Source: Geobacteraceae bacterium | GTDB lineage: Bacteria > Desulfobacterota > Desulfuromonadia > Geobacterales > Pseudopelobacteraceae | Direction of reading: 5' to 3' | DNA length: 64,000 nt | Assembly: GCA_025355325.1 (NCBI GenBank) | Contig: JANXZX010000056.1 | Span: 1 to 64,000 of the forward strand | Shown: positions 36,555 through 51,500 of the stretch, piece after piece | How the letters are laid out: every line of letters begins with the position of its first letter | Numbering within the stretch: the stretch's first letter is position 1 | The notes under the pieces: generated by a model | The model's database searches: none | Told to the model about the DNA's origin: nothing | What the model saw: the letters and a program-made list of their open reading frames with translations, nothing else | Made by a program: the position numbers and the translations under genes

Positions 36555-39500
36555 TTAATTCCATTTCTGGAAGCGCCGGTTACGTTCCTGCTGTTCAAGC
36601 TTTTTGAATGAGTCTGAATTGATACGCGTCTTTCGTTCCGAAGGCAAGGCAGAATTGACATTCCAGCCCGTGTATCCGGCGACAAGTGTGCCAAGAATCA
36701 TATTGGTATCATCTTCTTTTTCGACGTTTTGTTTACTATCATCGCTCTCGTTTGTTTTCAACGCGTAATGTGTTCGGTGATGCTCCAAGCCAAGCTTTTC
36801 TGCTACAAAATCTCCGTCGGTGACCGGTACAGTTGCTGACCCGGCTGCAGCAGCATCTTCAGGTTTTACAGAGACAGGTACTTCAACCCCGTCATCCTCA
36901 AATTCCAACTCCTGGAAGAAGTCGATTATCTGCTGCATATTCTGAGAAGCTATCATGGCTGACGCATGGTGGTTCAATGATGGTGCTTCCAATGCATCAG
37001 AGCTTCCTGAAAGCCTGGCCGGGGTAATGCTCGTCGCTTGAAGATCAGAACTACGGATGCCGCCAATGGAATCAAATAGTTCTGAACTCAGGTTCGCCCG
37101 GGATGAAGAATTAAACAGTCCGGACTGGGTAAAGTCAAACAGATTCAGCGGTAAACCTCTTACGGTGACAGACTCCACTAACCCGTTATTCATGATTACT
37201 TCGCCCGTCTCGCCAATCATAAGGTCATTTTGGAGATTACCATCAAAAATATCGTTTCCGGCTCCACCGATCATGATGTTTTTGCCACTGCCGGCAATGA
37301 GTGTGTCATCGCCGCCGAACGTCGGATCTATGCTCTCTATAGAAACAATGTACGCTGCTTTCCACGTTACTTTTCCGTTGTCACCTGACAGGACGTCGTT
37401 TCCTGTCCAGCCATTAAGATAGTCTATTCCGAAGCCTCCAATCAGAATATCGTTGCCGGATGCGGAAATGATGACGTCATCACCGCCAAATTGCGGCAAC
37501 GTACTGAACACCGTGCCTCCTGTTGACCAGTTAACGTTGAAGTCAAAATAAACGCCACCGTTGTCACCTACCATAACATCGAAGCCTGAACCGGCACTTA
37601 ACCGGTCATTTCCCATGCCGCCGAATATGACATTTATGCCGTCTCCAAGGATAATGATGTCGTCACCGCCGGTGGAAGCTGCTGCATCGGTAGTGCTGGC
37701 AAACTGGAGGAAACCGATTACGTCGTAGTGGAAATCGCCGTTGTCGCCGAGGACGGCGTTGGTACTCGAAGCGGTCTGCCCGGCAGTGATAATGTCATTA
37801 CCAAAACCTCCGATGATGTAGTTAATGCCGTTGCCAACGGTTATGATGTCATCGCCGCCAAGAATGAGTATGACAGATGCAGCCTTCTTGCCTGTAACGT
37901 TGATTGTGTCGTTACTGTCACCAGGAGTTGGCAGTGAGGATGTTATCTCAACGAGGATATCGGCAGCGCTGAAGGCTATGGTGCCATTGTCGCCAAGGAT
38001 TTCGTTACGGCCGGTGCCGGCAGTTATCGTATCACCGCCGATGCCGCCGATGATGACGTTGGTGCCGTTACCGGCGGTGATGACATCGTTGCCGCCAAGG
38101 TTGGTTACCGAAGAGGTTGCATCTGTCAGCCAGGCTGCGCCGGCTGTGTCGTAGTTGACCGTGCCGTTGTCGCCAAGGAGCGTGTTGGTGCCGTTGCCGA
38201 CTTTGATGGTGTCATTGCCCATGCCGCCAAGGACGAGGTTTTTGCCGTCACCGAGGGTGATAGCGTCGTTGCCGCCGGTGTCTGCAACGGTGTCGGTGGT
38301 GCGGGCGGTCTGGAGTACTCCGGCTGTGTCGTAGTGGAGGTCGCCGTTGTCGCCAAGGACTACGTTGGCGCTGGTTGCGGTCTGACCGGCGGTGATGGTG
38401 TCGTTGCCGAAGCCGCCGATGATAGTGTTGGTGCCGTCGCCGACTGCTACGGTGTCGTCGCCGCCAAGTGAAAGTGATGCAGAGCTTGCCTGTTTAAGGG
38501 CATCGGCTGCGTTGTAGATAATGCTGCCGCTGTCGCCAAGGATGGTGTTGCTGCCGGTGCCGGCTGTTATGCTATCTCCGCTCATGCCGCCGATGATGAC
38601 GTTGGTGCCGTTACCGGCGGTAATGGCATCGGTGCCGCCAAGGTCGGTTACGGTGGAGGTTGCATCTTTCAGCCAGGCTGCGCCGGTTGTGTCGTAGTTG
38701 ACCGTGCCGTTATCGCCGAGAAGCGTGTTGGTGCCGTTGCCGACTTTGATGGTGTCGCTGCCCATGCCGCCAATGACAAGGTTTTTGCCGTCGCCGAGGG
38801 TGATGGCGTTGGTGCCGCCGGTGGCTGCAACGGTGTCAGTGGTGCGGGCGGTCTGAAGAACTCCGGCTGTGTCGTAGTGGAGGTCGCCGTTGTCGCCGAG
38901 GACTATGTTGCTGCTGGTTAAAGTCTGACCGGCGGTGATGGTGTCGTTGCCGAAGCCGCCGATGATAGTGTTGGTGCCGTCGCCGACTGCTACGGTGTCG
39001 TCGCCGCCAAGTGAAAGTGATGCAGAGCCTGCCTGTTTAAGGGCATCGGCTGCGTTGTAGGTAATGCTGCCGCTGTCGCCAAGGATGGTGTTGCTGCCGG
39101 TACCGGCTGTTATGCTATCTCCGCTCATGCCGCCGATGATGACGTTGGTGCCGTTGCCGGCGGTGATGACATCGTTGCTGCCAAGGTCGGTTACGGTGGA
39201 GGTTGCATCTTTCAGCCAGGCGGTGCCGGTTGTGTCGTAGTTGACCGTGCCGTTATCGCCTAGAAGCGTGTTGGTGCCGTTGCCGACTTTGATAGTGTCG
39301 GTGCCCATGCCGCCAAGTACGAGGTTTTTGCCGTCGCCGAGGGTGATGGTGTCGTTGCCGCCGGTGGAGGCATCGGTGTCGGTGGTGCGGGCGGTCTGGA
39401 GTACTCCGGCTGCGCCGTAGAGGAGTTCGCCGTTATCGCCGAGGACTATGTTGCTGCTGGTTGCGGTCTGACCGGCGGTGATGGAGTCGTTGCCCATGCC

Positions 39501-42500
39501 GCCGAGAATAACGTTAGTTCCGTTACCAGCGGTGATTGTATCGTCGCTGCCGAAAGCTGTCGGCGATGACGTTGCCGAAGTAAGGCATGGAATTCCGGTT
39601 GTGTCATACGTAAAGGCACCGTTGTCGCCAATAATATGATTGATGCCGTCACCAACCGTAACGGTATCGCTGCCTGCACCGGCAAGAACAAGGTTGGCGC
39701 CGTTGCCAAGAGTGATATTGTCATTACCGCCGATTGTGGTGGCCGTCTCTGCCGTGGAAGCGCTGGTTACTCGCCCTTGCGTATCGTAGAGAAGGTTGCC
39801 GCTGTCACCAACGACAACATTCGTACTTGCAGCGCCCAGACCGGCGACTATGGTGTCGATACCACCAAGGTCAATTGCCGAGGTGATTACAGATTCGAGT
39901 TTGCCATCAGCACTGTAGGTAGCATTGCCGCTTTCACCCAGGATAGTGTTAGTGCCGGTTCCGCTGGTGATTTTGTCATTGGCGACACCTCCCATAATCA
40001 GGTTGGTGCCGTCACCGGCAACGATGGTGTCATTACCACCCAGCGTTGTTTCAGTAGAACTGACAGTCTTGATCCAGGCAGTTTCAGTGGTGTCGTACGT
40101 CACGGCACCGTTATCGCCAAGAATGGTGTTCGTGCCGTTTCCGACGGTGATGCTATCAGCACCCATGCCGCCAAGAACAAGGTTTGTTCCGGAGCCGAGG
40201 GTAAATGTGTCATTACCACCGGTCGCAGTGTTTGTATCTGTGGTCCGTACGCTCAGAATAACCCCGACTGCGTCAGACAGTAATTCGCCGTTGTCGCCAA
40301 GGACGATGTTCGTGTTGGTGGAGGTAAGCCCTGCGCTGATGGTGTCGTTGCCAAAGCCGCCAAAGACAACATTATTTCCGGCGGTAGCATTAATCAAATC
40401 ATCGCCGCCGACACCCTGATCAACAGTGAACGCAGAATACTTCTGGTGATCCAGATTGTCTGACACATCGCCAAGACCGCCATTCCCCAGAATAACTGCT
40501 TCATTACCAAGCTCGTCATAGAAAACAACCCGTCCCCGATCACCGAAAATGATGTCGTTACCGGTTCCGCCGATGATGCTGTCGTTGCCCTGGCCACCAA
40601 AGATGATCAACGGCAACGAAGAAGCGGACGCATCCACCGAGTCATTGTCTGCCCGTGCTGCATTAGTGTCATCATGATCATACGGGCCTTGGGTATTGAG
40701 CACGAATGTGCCGTCGATCCCCGCTGCGAGTGCAACCGTTACCTTATCATTGCCCAGCCCGGTATTGAGGGTGGTAAAGGTATTGACCAGCGGGTCGCTT
40801 TCACGGCGGGTGCCGGACACAGTGATCACATCGGAGGCATAGCCGCTCCAGATGGTGATGCCGCCGGCATATGTTCCACCGGTTGCCGTGTAATTGATGT
40901 CCACAGGAGCCAGGCCGGTATAGCCGGGCAGACCGGTGAGCGAATTGTTCGTTATGAGAACCGAATCAGCTGTTCTTGAAGCGATATCGCTGACCATCAG
41001 CGTGTTGGTGCCGGCACCGGTGTCAATATTCAGGGTCCCCAACAGTTTGTCAAGCGTACCGGTCATCCAGGTGGTTCCGGTAAAGGTGGTGGCATCGGCA
41101 CGTATGGCTGTTACCGTGAAGCTGTAAGCGCCCGGAGCGACCATATTGCCGGCAGCGTCCTTGCCGTCCCAAACCACAGTCTGGTCACCGGCAGCCTGCG
41201 AACCGGGGGTCAGGGTCCTGACAACCGTATTGGAGGCGTCGAGGATATTCACCGCCACCGAGGAAGCGGCCTCGGAAAGGTTATAGGCGATGACGGGGAA
41301 GTCGTTGCCTCCGTCATAGGTCAGGGTGTTGCCGGTCAGGAACCCGGTGGCGCCGGTAAGGACAGTGACGTTGGCTTCGGACGACACGAACACCTTGTCG
41401 TTGCCGGCTCCGGTGTCAAGGTTCGTTATGGCGCTTGTTCCCTGGACGTTCATTATGTCGCTGCCCGAACCGAGGTTGAGGTTCAGTGTCGTCATGCCGT
41501 AATAGTTGATGCCGTCCATGCGCGTTGCCAGATTGACATCGCCGACAGTCAGCTTCGCCGTGTCAATGTCTTCGGGCAGCAGGTACAGGTCCTTCCAGTC
41601 TCCCTGGAAGGTGACCAGGAACGTGTTGTCAGCCTTGACGACAGCCACATTCCGTGTCCATGGTTTGTACGGATCGGTATTGTTCGGGTCAAGCCTGGCG
41701 GACAGGGCTTTGAGCAGATCAGCCTCCAGGGCGCCAACGGCAATGTCATCGGTGTAGGTAACCACGTCAGGCCTGTTAGGCGTAATGCGCAGGCCGATCC
41801 TGAACGTACCGGTCGCATCGCTGCTCACGGTTATGGTTTGCTTCGTGTTGAGTGCCGGAGGAGGCACGGCCTTGACGAGTGTGGTGATGGCAACCATGGC
41901 CGATGAATCGGCGAATGGTGTTAGACCCGCGTCACTGACCAGGACAAGATCCGCCATGTCTGTTCCCGCAAGTGTACCGGCAAAATGCAGGTAGTAGGTT
42001 GCGGTTCTCAGCTCTCCGTTGCGCACATCGAGTTCTGCCGTAACCCTGACATCGGCGCTTGTTCCATACAACAGGTTCATCACCGTTTCCATATCAGCCG
42101 CCGACATGCCGTAGTCAAGCGTCAGCGTTGCGGAATCGGCGCTTCTGACTATGGAGTAGTTCTTGCCATTTATCACGCCTGATACGTCTGCCAGCGCTGC
42201 CGAGAGCCAGTAGCCGGCGGTCATGACGGAATAACTTCCTGACCTGGCCTGGATATACAGGCTCTGCACTTCACCTGTTGTCGGAGCGTCGAGTCCGGTC
42301 AGGGTGGTGCCGGTCAGGGTGCCGGTATTGTCATTGGTGTCGCCGCTGTCATTGACGGTCAGCACATCACCGGCGTCGCCGCCGCCTATGACCGTAAGAA
42401 GCCCGGTTACCTGGTCGATGATGCCGCTGCTGCTGCCGACGGTGACCAGATCACTGCCTGCGCCGGTGTTGACCGTGGTATGGCCGCTGATGGTTTTGAT

Positions 42501-45500
42501 ATAGACCATATCGTCGCCGATTCCGGTCATGATGCTTGTCGAACCCTGGTGCGTCGATTCGATGGTCAGGACATCGCTGCCGCTGCCGAGGAAAAGGTTG
42601 AATTCTTCCAGGTTGTAATAGGCGATGCCGCCGGCTATCTCCTTGCCGGCAATCACGGTGTTGCCGCCCATGCCGAAACCTTGCAGCAGGTTCTCGGTGA
42701 GGGTTCCCGTTTCGCTTGCCTGGCTGTTGTCATTATAGATATTCAGCGAATCAACCTGCGTCTCTTCCGTGACGGTGAAATTGCGGTTGAGCGGCACATA
42801 GCTGTAATGGTCGGCGAACTGTATCTGCTGCATATTTTCGCCGTTTGCAAGGTTGCTGTAATCGATATTGATGACATTCTTTGTTGAATTGGTGACATAG
42901 ACCTGTGCGCCGACAATCGCAGCAGTATAACCGCGGGTTCCCAGGTTGGCGTTAATGGTATCGGCGATGTACGTGTTCAAATCCGCAACCGTAGCCAGGC
43001 TGTTGGATATGGTGAAGCTTACCCCGTCAATGGTAAAGAGCCAGTTGTCCCCTGCCTGCGGTATCCTGGCATCAATCGCCTTGGTTATTGTGGAACTGTC
43101 TGTGGTAGCGGCCGGCAAGGATGTGGATGTGGACAGGGTCATGGTGGCGCCGCTTGTGCTGGCAACCGTTATGATGCTGTTCCCGAGGTAGTTCACGTAG
43201 GTGGCATAATAACCGCTGACCTTGTTTATTTCGGTCACAAGCTTTTCTGCAACGATACCGGTGGTGTCGCCGTCAATCGTCGTGTAGCTCTTTGTTATGC
43301 CGGAGACGCCGTTATTTGCCGTTATGCTTACGGTAGTCTGTTTCGTCAGGACGAAGTTGTCCTGATACTGCAGAACAACTCTGCCACTGTTCAGTGAAGA
43401 AACAGCCGGTGGCGTCACTTTGAGAACCAGTGAAATGGTCTCATTGTCAGACCTGGTTACGGTAAGCGTTTGCGTGCCAGCATTCCAGGCTGCCGTATAG
43501 CCTGCGGGCAGGCTGTCGGCGAGTGCCGCTTCGATTACATTCTTGTCGGTGGATGAGATGATCGTGCTGCCGAGCAGCGTGCCATTATCCAGGAGGCTCC
43601 AGGTATCTCCCGCAATCGGGGTGAGCTCCAGCACGATATCCTGGCGCACGTCGAAGTCGTAGCCGGAGAACCGCACATTCGCAAGGCTCGTGCCCTTCGC
43701 GGCCAGCAGGCTTTCCAGGTCGCTGTACTTTGTCTTGAAAGTTACCGTCTTGAGATCGGATGAGAGTGCAATCACTTCCATGGCCGTGCCCCGTGCCGCC
43801 CCGTCGAGGATTGTGAACACGTAGGCGTATTTCAGCGCCGGCAGGCCTGTCTGGGCATCGATCACGGTATTCCCCAGTTCATCCAGGGCCAGCGTTCCGA
43901 CGCGCGGGTCAAAACCGGGCAGCAGACCATTCGCCGTGATGTGGTAGATCGTGCTGTCGGTCAATGTTACGTAGCCGTTCGCGTCCTGGCCAAAGCCGGT
44001 GATGAAGCCGTCCGCCAACGGGAAGTTCGTCTCTCCGGGCAGCATGTAGGGGTTCTGCAGCGAATGTTCCGGCAGGATCTTGATACCGCCGTCAATGATC
44101 AACGGTCCCCGTATCTCGTTGATCCTGTGTTCAAGTTCCGGGAAGACAAGTACATCGCTGCCATCGACGATATTGTCGTGCAGGCCCTTCACCACCACGG
44201 TCTGGGGCGTATTCCAGTTGCTGTCGTTGAACTCCAGCTGCGGAGTCACGCTGACGATCCCCAGGCTGCTCTGCGGCCGAACAAAAAGCTGACCGCTGAT
44301 CAGGTCGGTCCAGGTTTCGCCGCCGCTCACATCCCTGCTGTTCCGGGCCACGACGATGTACTCGTTGCTCGTGTCCTTGCTGCCGCAGACATACTCTTCC
44401 GAGATGGTCGCAGCCGCCGTGAACGCGCTGCCGCTGCCTTTCTGGACGCGAATCGTCGTACCGGCCTGGGTAACCGTATTGATCGCCCCGACAGCCGTGT
44501 TGATCTTCCCAAAGAGTGCATCGGCAACAAGCTGCAGGGTATTTATGGTTCCGGTCACTTCCTGCGAGTAGGAAATGCCGTTTATCATGATCGACCACAC
44601 CTGGCCCGGCATGACGCTGCCCGTCAGTGCGATATAGGCATCACTCCAGTCATTGCCGCTCTTCGTTCCCGTGATTGCTGCGCTGCCCAGGATATCCTTC
44701 GAAATCTCGAACTTGGCGTTGAAATTGACCGGGCTGCCGGTGCTGACATTAGTCAACGTTGCCTTGATGATCAGAGCGTTGCTGTCGGTGCTGTCCACCT
44801 CTGCCCAGAAGAACTTGGCGGTCGCGCCGGCTCGACTGGCATTGATTGTGGTGGCCAGTTCGGAAGCAATCGTGGAGAGAGGTACGCTGGCGCCGGTTAC
44901 GTCATAGGAATAGCGGACACCGTCGATTACGACCGACCAGGTTTCATACTGGCTGGCCGTCCCCGACAGGGCCACCTTGGCACGGTACGTATCCACGTCA
45001 ACATGGGTCACGTTATTCTGTCCCTTGTCAGCGTCAAATGCCCTTGAGGAGTCATAGGTGCGTGTCGCCTGGGGCACCACGTTGACAACGACCGTTGTGC
45101 CGTCGGCCGGTGCTGTGTCCAGGGCTATCGTGTATTCATCCTGGACTCCGGTTGCTTTCCTGGCGGTGCTGTCGATGTCGGTTATCTCGAAAATACTGGT
45201 AGCGTCGGGCAACTGCGGCGTCATGACGCCTTTCCAGTCTTCGTACAGGGTATATGTTCTGGTTACCGGGTTGTAGGCTTTTATGGTGCCGTACTGGCCT
45301 GCGCCGGTCCCGGAAACTATCTTGATCTGCTTGTCATTGAGCCCGATGATGTCAGTGTTGTATGCATGCTCCGGCATGCTTATCTTGAGTTCATAGGGCA
45401 GGCCGGAAACAAGACCACTTGCGGCGGAGTTGCCGGTAACCGGGTCAGCAAGCCCGACCTCACCGAGTACAGGATCGGGGAAGTAATGCTTCATGCTGCC

Positions 45501-48500
45501 GACCTTGAGATAATAGGTGCCTGACGTGGTGAAATCGTATTGGAGGAACGGATCGAAGACCCAGTTGCTTCCCGCATCAGTCACACGCGAATACCACGGC
45601 ATATTGGCAAACGTGCCGGTGGTATCGGTCGAGAATCCGGGGGCGCTCTCCTGGAGCGGGGTTGCCAAAGGATCCAGCGAAGTGGTCAGCTGCAGTACCG
45701 GGCTCTCAAGGTAGAACCGGTAGTCCGTGTAGGTGTACGTGAACCATCCATACCAGGATGCTGTCCTTTCAAACTGTGACCAACCAAACCTGTAACTGGA
45801 GTTGTCGATATCGAAGACCGCGTGCAGCGCTCCTTCACCCTTGGAAGTTTCCACCGTGAAGGTATGTTCAGGGCCGATATTGTCAGTTTTGGACTGTATC
45901 CGTAGCCCCTCGAAGCCGCCGGCGGTGTAGTACGTCGCATTGTAGGTTCTCGAAGTGTTATCGTTGATCTGAAGGATAAGCGCATCGATGACCGACTTGA
46001 CGCTGCTGAATGCACCCTGGGTCTTATACCCGAACCCGTTGATGTCAAGCGTCCATGTTGTGGTCCCGGTAAGGTTGAGGGTGCTGGCATAGAATACCGT
46101 CACTTCGTTGTAGTGGGTAGTGGTGTCCGGAGTGGCTGCCAGTGTGGCCGGCTGTACCCTGAGGTTTTCCACCTTCAGCAGTTTCATTCCCTCGGCGGCC
46201 GTGCCAGTGTACTCGATGGTATTGTTGCCGACGCCTGTCAGCGAGCCGGCAAAATGCGTATCCACGGCAGTATCCAGCCCGGTTGCCGCAGCGCCGATCG
46301 TTGCAGTTGTCCCCACGGTAGATGTGTACGTGCTCACGCCGTGGACAATGAATAATCTGGAATTCGTGCTTGCCCATGCCCGGTATGTATGGCCTTTATT
46401 GATCTCCTGGGCAAGAGCGGTCGTCGTGTCGGGGTTGGAATTGTTTAAATCAGTCGCCTGGTAGGTACAGGTAACATTACCGTCAACAATCGACAGGTCC
46501 CACTTATTGCCGGTGCTGCTTGAAGCAGAAGAATAATCAATAAGGTCGGCGTTCAGATCCATACCGGCTGTTTCGAGGCCTGAATTGATTCTGAAACTTG
46601 AGCTGAATGGTGTGGCGGACGATTTATGTATTATGAACAGCAGGTCTCCATCGCTTACCGCCGCGTAAGTGGTTTTCAGCGTGGAATCGTTGTTGATGGC
46701 GCTTGCCAGATTAGTTGCCATGGTGGTGAGCGTGTCGCCGGACACGGCATCATATGACACGCTTCCTTCGGCCAGCGTCACAGTCCATCTGTCAGTAGCC
46801 GTGACCTTGCCGCTCAACACCAGACCCTGTGCCGCCCTGGCGCTGGTTGTGATATTAGCGGTGCTGTTATTCACCTTTGCAGTCGGCGTGAATGCGGTCT
46901 TGCCCAAAAGAGTCATGGACCACTGGTCGTCCGTTGCCACGGTTCCGGCATTGACGAGCTGGACACGCTGGGTCTGACTGACCGCCGGCGTACCGCTGAT
47001 GGTAAACGTTTCAGAGGTTGCAGGGCCCCTGACTTCGCGCTTGGTTACCGTGAAGGCTTTGTTGCCGGTATTGCTTATGACGATGGTGTTGCTGTCGGCA
47101 ATGGCCGTATATAAATCACCGGTCAGATCAGTGCCATTCAGCTGCCTGGCTATTTCGTCAGCAATCTTCTGAAGGCTGGTGTAAGTGCTGTCGATAACCA
47201 CAGACCCGCTCCGAACAGCTCCGCCAACGGTTTCCGTGATCTCGACCGTCCAGGTTTCTCCGTTATTGAAAGCATTGCTGAGCGTGACAGCGGCAGATGT
47301 CGTGGATGTGGTTGAATCGGTCATCGTGCCGGGAACCGTGACGCTCGCTGACATGCTCAGGGTGGAGTCAGCCGCGTCGATCACAATTACGGAATCAGTG
47401 CCGCTCACGAAGGCCTTGTAGTCGCCGGTAAATGCCTTGACCAGTTCCCCGGCAACCTTCTCGGCTGTATTGTACGTACCATCTACCAGTCGGGTCGCGG
47501 TCGGGCCGCCGCTGTCGGTGATGACAAGGTTGAACGTTTCACCGGCGGACAGAGTGCCGCCGAGGGTGACCTTGCTCGCCGTGACAGCGGCAACATTCAT
47601 GCTGCCGGCCGCCACAACATCTGGCGATACGGTTAGGGTGGTGTCCGCCCCGTCAATGATGATCACCGAATCTGTGCCATTGACAAAGGCTGAGTAATTT
47701 CCGCTGAACCCATTGGCAAGCTGACCGGCGATCAGTAAGGTCGAATTGTACGTGCCGTTGACCGGGCATGTTGCCGTCTGGCCGCCGGCATCGGTGACGC
47801 TGATCTTGAATGTCTCGCCGTCGGTCAAGGTAGCGCCGAGCGTCACTTTGCTGGCCGCAATGCCGGTAACAGCCATGCTGCCGGCCTCCTGGACACCGGG
47901 GGTGACTGTAATGGCTGTGCCGCTGACATCTATGATGACGATGGAGTCCGTGCTCTCCTTAATCGCCCTCAGATTGCCCTGGTTGTTGATGTCTCCAATG
48001 AGATCGGTCAACACGGCATTCATATCCGTTGACGGCGCCACATATGACGCATTCGTCGCCAACCCGGTCACGCCGACGGTATATGTTTCACCCGATATGA
48101 CGGGTGTCCCGAGGGTGATCCGCTTTGTGGCACCGGTGATGGTGGCCGGATCCGAAATTGCGTCGCTGGCACCGGGGTTCGAAACAGATCCGGCTACGGT
48201 ATCGGACGAATAGATGACGACATTCGTACCGCTACGCCAGGCATTTACATTCAATGCGCGCAAGTTTATTGCCAGCTGGTCGGCAATCTGGCCCAGATTG
48301 AGTTGCGATCCTCCGGACAAGGCATCAACGTTACCGCTGTCAACTGAGCCAACCGTGATTTTCCAGAGGCTGTTGTTGCCGACAGTACCGCTCAGCGTGA
48401 CCTGCTGCGTTAAGAGTGCGGGGCTGGTTTCGGTGTTTGTGCCGATTTCCGTAACGCTGACAGTCGGCGTATAGGTCGTACCGGTGGTCAGGTTGGTCAC

Positions 48501-51500
48501 CAGCAGCGCCGTGCCGGCATCGTTCACTTTCACATGGCAGTTTGTCGTGGCGGTATGGGCGTTCTGCAGATCTGCCAGTGCTTGCAGGCCTACCGAGTAC
48601 GCCTCATCATTGTTTTGAACAGTGTATGTTTCGGCATTTCCGTTAATCATGACGCTCCAGATCTCACCTGCCCTGGTCAGGCCGCCCGCCGTCACCTTGC
48701 TAGCCGTAAGGGCAACAGGCGCTGATATCGTGCTGACGGCCGCTACGTCGATGACCGGAACATGGGTGGTGCCGGTGGTCAGATTGGTCACCAGCAGAGC
48801 GGTCTTGGCATCGTTCACTTCCACGTGGCAGTTTGTCGTGCCGGTGTGCGCATTCAGTTTGCCGGCAAGGTCATCCAGGGCAAGCTGGAATGATTCTCCG
48901 GTTGCCTGGACGGTGTATGTCTCGGTCACCGTATCGATGGTGACACTCCATATCTCGCCCGCTACGGTGGAGCCGGCCGTGGTTGCCTTGTTCGCCGCAA
49001 GAGCAACAGGTGTCGTCACCGTGCCGGCCGGGGTGATGCTGGTGGTAACGGTAAAGGCTGCGTTCTTGACATTGCTGATGACAATGGTGCTGCCATCGGA
49101 CACGACACTGTAGTCGTTGCTGGTGGTGCCGTTCAGTTTGCCGGCAAGGTCCTTCGCAATACTTTCCAGGGTATCGCCGTTCACTACAGCATGGAATTGG
49201 AGGTTTCCGGCAACCGTGATATTCCATCTCTCGCCGATTATTACCTGGTTGCTCAATGTCACGCTTTGTGTCGTGACGGTCTCATCGGTAATGGCGCCGT
49301 CCGGTACCGGATCAACGCGGAAGGCTACGGTAAACGGTGTCGTTGTGCCTGACTGCAGCTTGATGCTGATGGTTCCATGATTGTCATCGGCCCCGGCAAT
49401 ATAAGTAGCCGTGTACTTGCCGTCGGCATTTATCTTGCCTGCCAAGTCCAGTCCCATCACCTTGATACTGCTGCTGCCGCCTGCTTTTGCGGTTTTGAAC
49501 TCCTGGGCTGCTCCCCCGTCCGGCGTCAGCGTGGCAACAAAAACCTCGTTCTTGACAACCGTACCTGACAGGGCAATGCCCGCCTCCGTCATCTTGACCG
49601 TGTTGAGGCTTGACTGCACCGGTGTGCCGCTGATTGTGAAGTCACCGAACGGCATGGCGCCGGAAACGGATGTCTTCACCGTGAAGCCGGTACCGTCTAT
49701 CCTGCTGGTGGTAAGGACATTGTCGGTCACAGTTAGCGTATAGAGAGAGGAAACCGGGTTGTTCAACGAGTCGTGAGCCGTTGACAGCCCCAATGCTACC
49801 GCATTCAGGGTGTTGGAGGCGGCGATGTCCGCAGCGGTCACCGTGTAGGTGTAAGCCGTGCCGTTGAGGGTTATTGCCCATGTTTCGCCCGCTACTGCGG
49901 AGCCGGACAGCGCAACATCGGCTGCTGTGAAACTGACGCCCGTGGCATCTTTCACTTTTGTAATCAATCCGGCATGGGCGACGTTCTGGGTCAGCCCGTT
50001 CCGGAAAACACCGGTGCCGTCGTACCCGTCGAATTCGAAACCGCTCGCCAGGCTGATGTCGAGCGTGTGTCCGGTCGGATCGTTCGGGTTCACTGTTGTT
50101 ATATAGTTGGACGGAAGCGCAGAGGGTGAGGTGGCCGTCCTCAGCATGGTGACCACTTTGTCCAGTGTGTCGTTTTCGACTGTGGTGTAATTGTAGGAAA
50201 TGCCGTCAAGGTGCAGTGTCCAGACATCCCCGGCTTTCACCGTGCCGTTGAGCTGCAGCGAGGCATCGGTCAGGTAATATCCCGTAGAGAGTGTCGTAGG
50301 AGTGGTGGACGTATTTCTGGAGTTGGCGCTTTCGATTACGGGATTCAGCATAGTATCGGTCACTTCAAACTGGTACACATCCCATGTTCCGTCACCGCTG
50401 CCGATGATTTTCACGTACGGCGTTGATGAATCTATCGTTCCGCCAAAGGCCGTATTGCCGACCGTGCTGTCGTAATACTCCGTCCATGCCTGGTATTCCG
50501 GAGAGGTGGTGACCGCCGATTCAATGATCTGGGCGGTATTGTTCGTCGATTCGTTTTCCGTGATCGGGTCCGGCGAGAACTGGAACTTGCCGATGGAGTG
50601 GGCGGCTACCGAGACCTGCAGCACATAGTCCGCGCCGATCGGGATGACATTTGCCTGTTTGCCCAGTTCATCGGCGTTCTTCCACATGGAGTTTTCGACC
50701 TGGATGTAGTAGCTTCCCGCCTTGTCGATGGTCGTCATCAGGTAATCGTCGAGCCACGAAACGCTTCCGGTGCCTCCCAGGTTGGGGTTGGCATAGCCGC
50801 TGCCCGTTGTTATGAGTGCGCCGGTGCTGTCATACAGGGAGATCCTGCTGCCCCAGCCGGAGTCCTTGCCGGGCTCCGAGCCGTAGTCAACGTCCAGGAT
50901 TACCATAGCCTTGTTGCCGTCGGCAGACAGGCTCGTCAGCTGGTCCTGGGTAATGGTGAACTGGTACATGTCAACCGTTCCATCTCCGGATGCCTTGACG
51001 GAAATATGCGGCAAGACGGTCGTCGTGCCGGGCCGGTAACCGATTTCTGGATCATACAGGTCACCCCATTGCCCGTAATCAAGCGACATTGCGTTGGAGA
51101 TGCTGTCGTGGACGATGCTCGTTTCCTTCAGTTCCGGCAGGCCGAACGTGCCGGTGAAGCTGCTGAGATCGGTGGCCGTCGAAATGACCTTGCCGCTTGC
51201 GATCAACTGGCTGTCGGTCGGTTCGGTAACCCTGGTATCGCCGTTGGTCTGGGTGATGACCACACCAGGCACATCGTTGTCGAGTATCTTGATGTCAACG
51301 GGCGCCGCATAGCGGGAATCGCCGCTCCTGCCGGCAGTAAACGCGTAGTTCTGCCCATTCAGCGTAACAGACCATGCGTCGTCGTATTCAAACGGGCCGG
51401 CGGCGCCGTCAAGCTTGATCGTGACGCTTTCGTATGCCTGCTGGCTCGTTGCCGCATCAATCGTTATCGTCCCGGCAGTCGTTGTTGCCGGTGCCGCCGG

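Noticed and set aside
36833-40600. CRISPR-like appearance of the regularly repeated region
   Set aside because: Repeats are in-frame coding RTX-like turns, not short identical repeats with unique spacers.
43941-45047. 368-aa plus-strand ORF antisense to the giant gene
   Set aside because: Mirrors the high-GC coding frame of the exoprotein; low-complexity composition, no recognisable domain and no SD.
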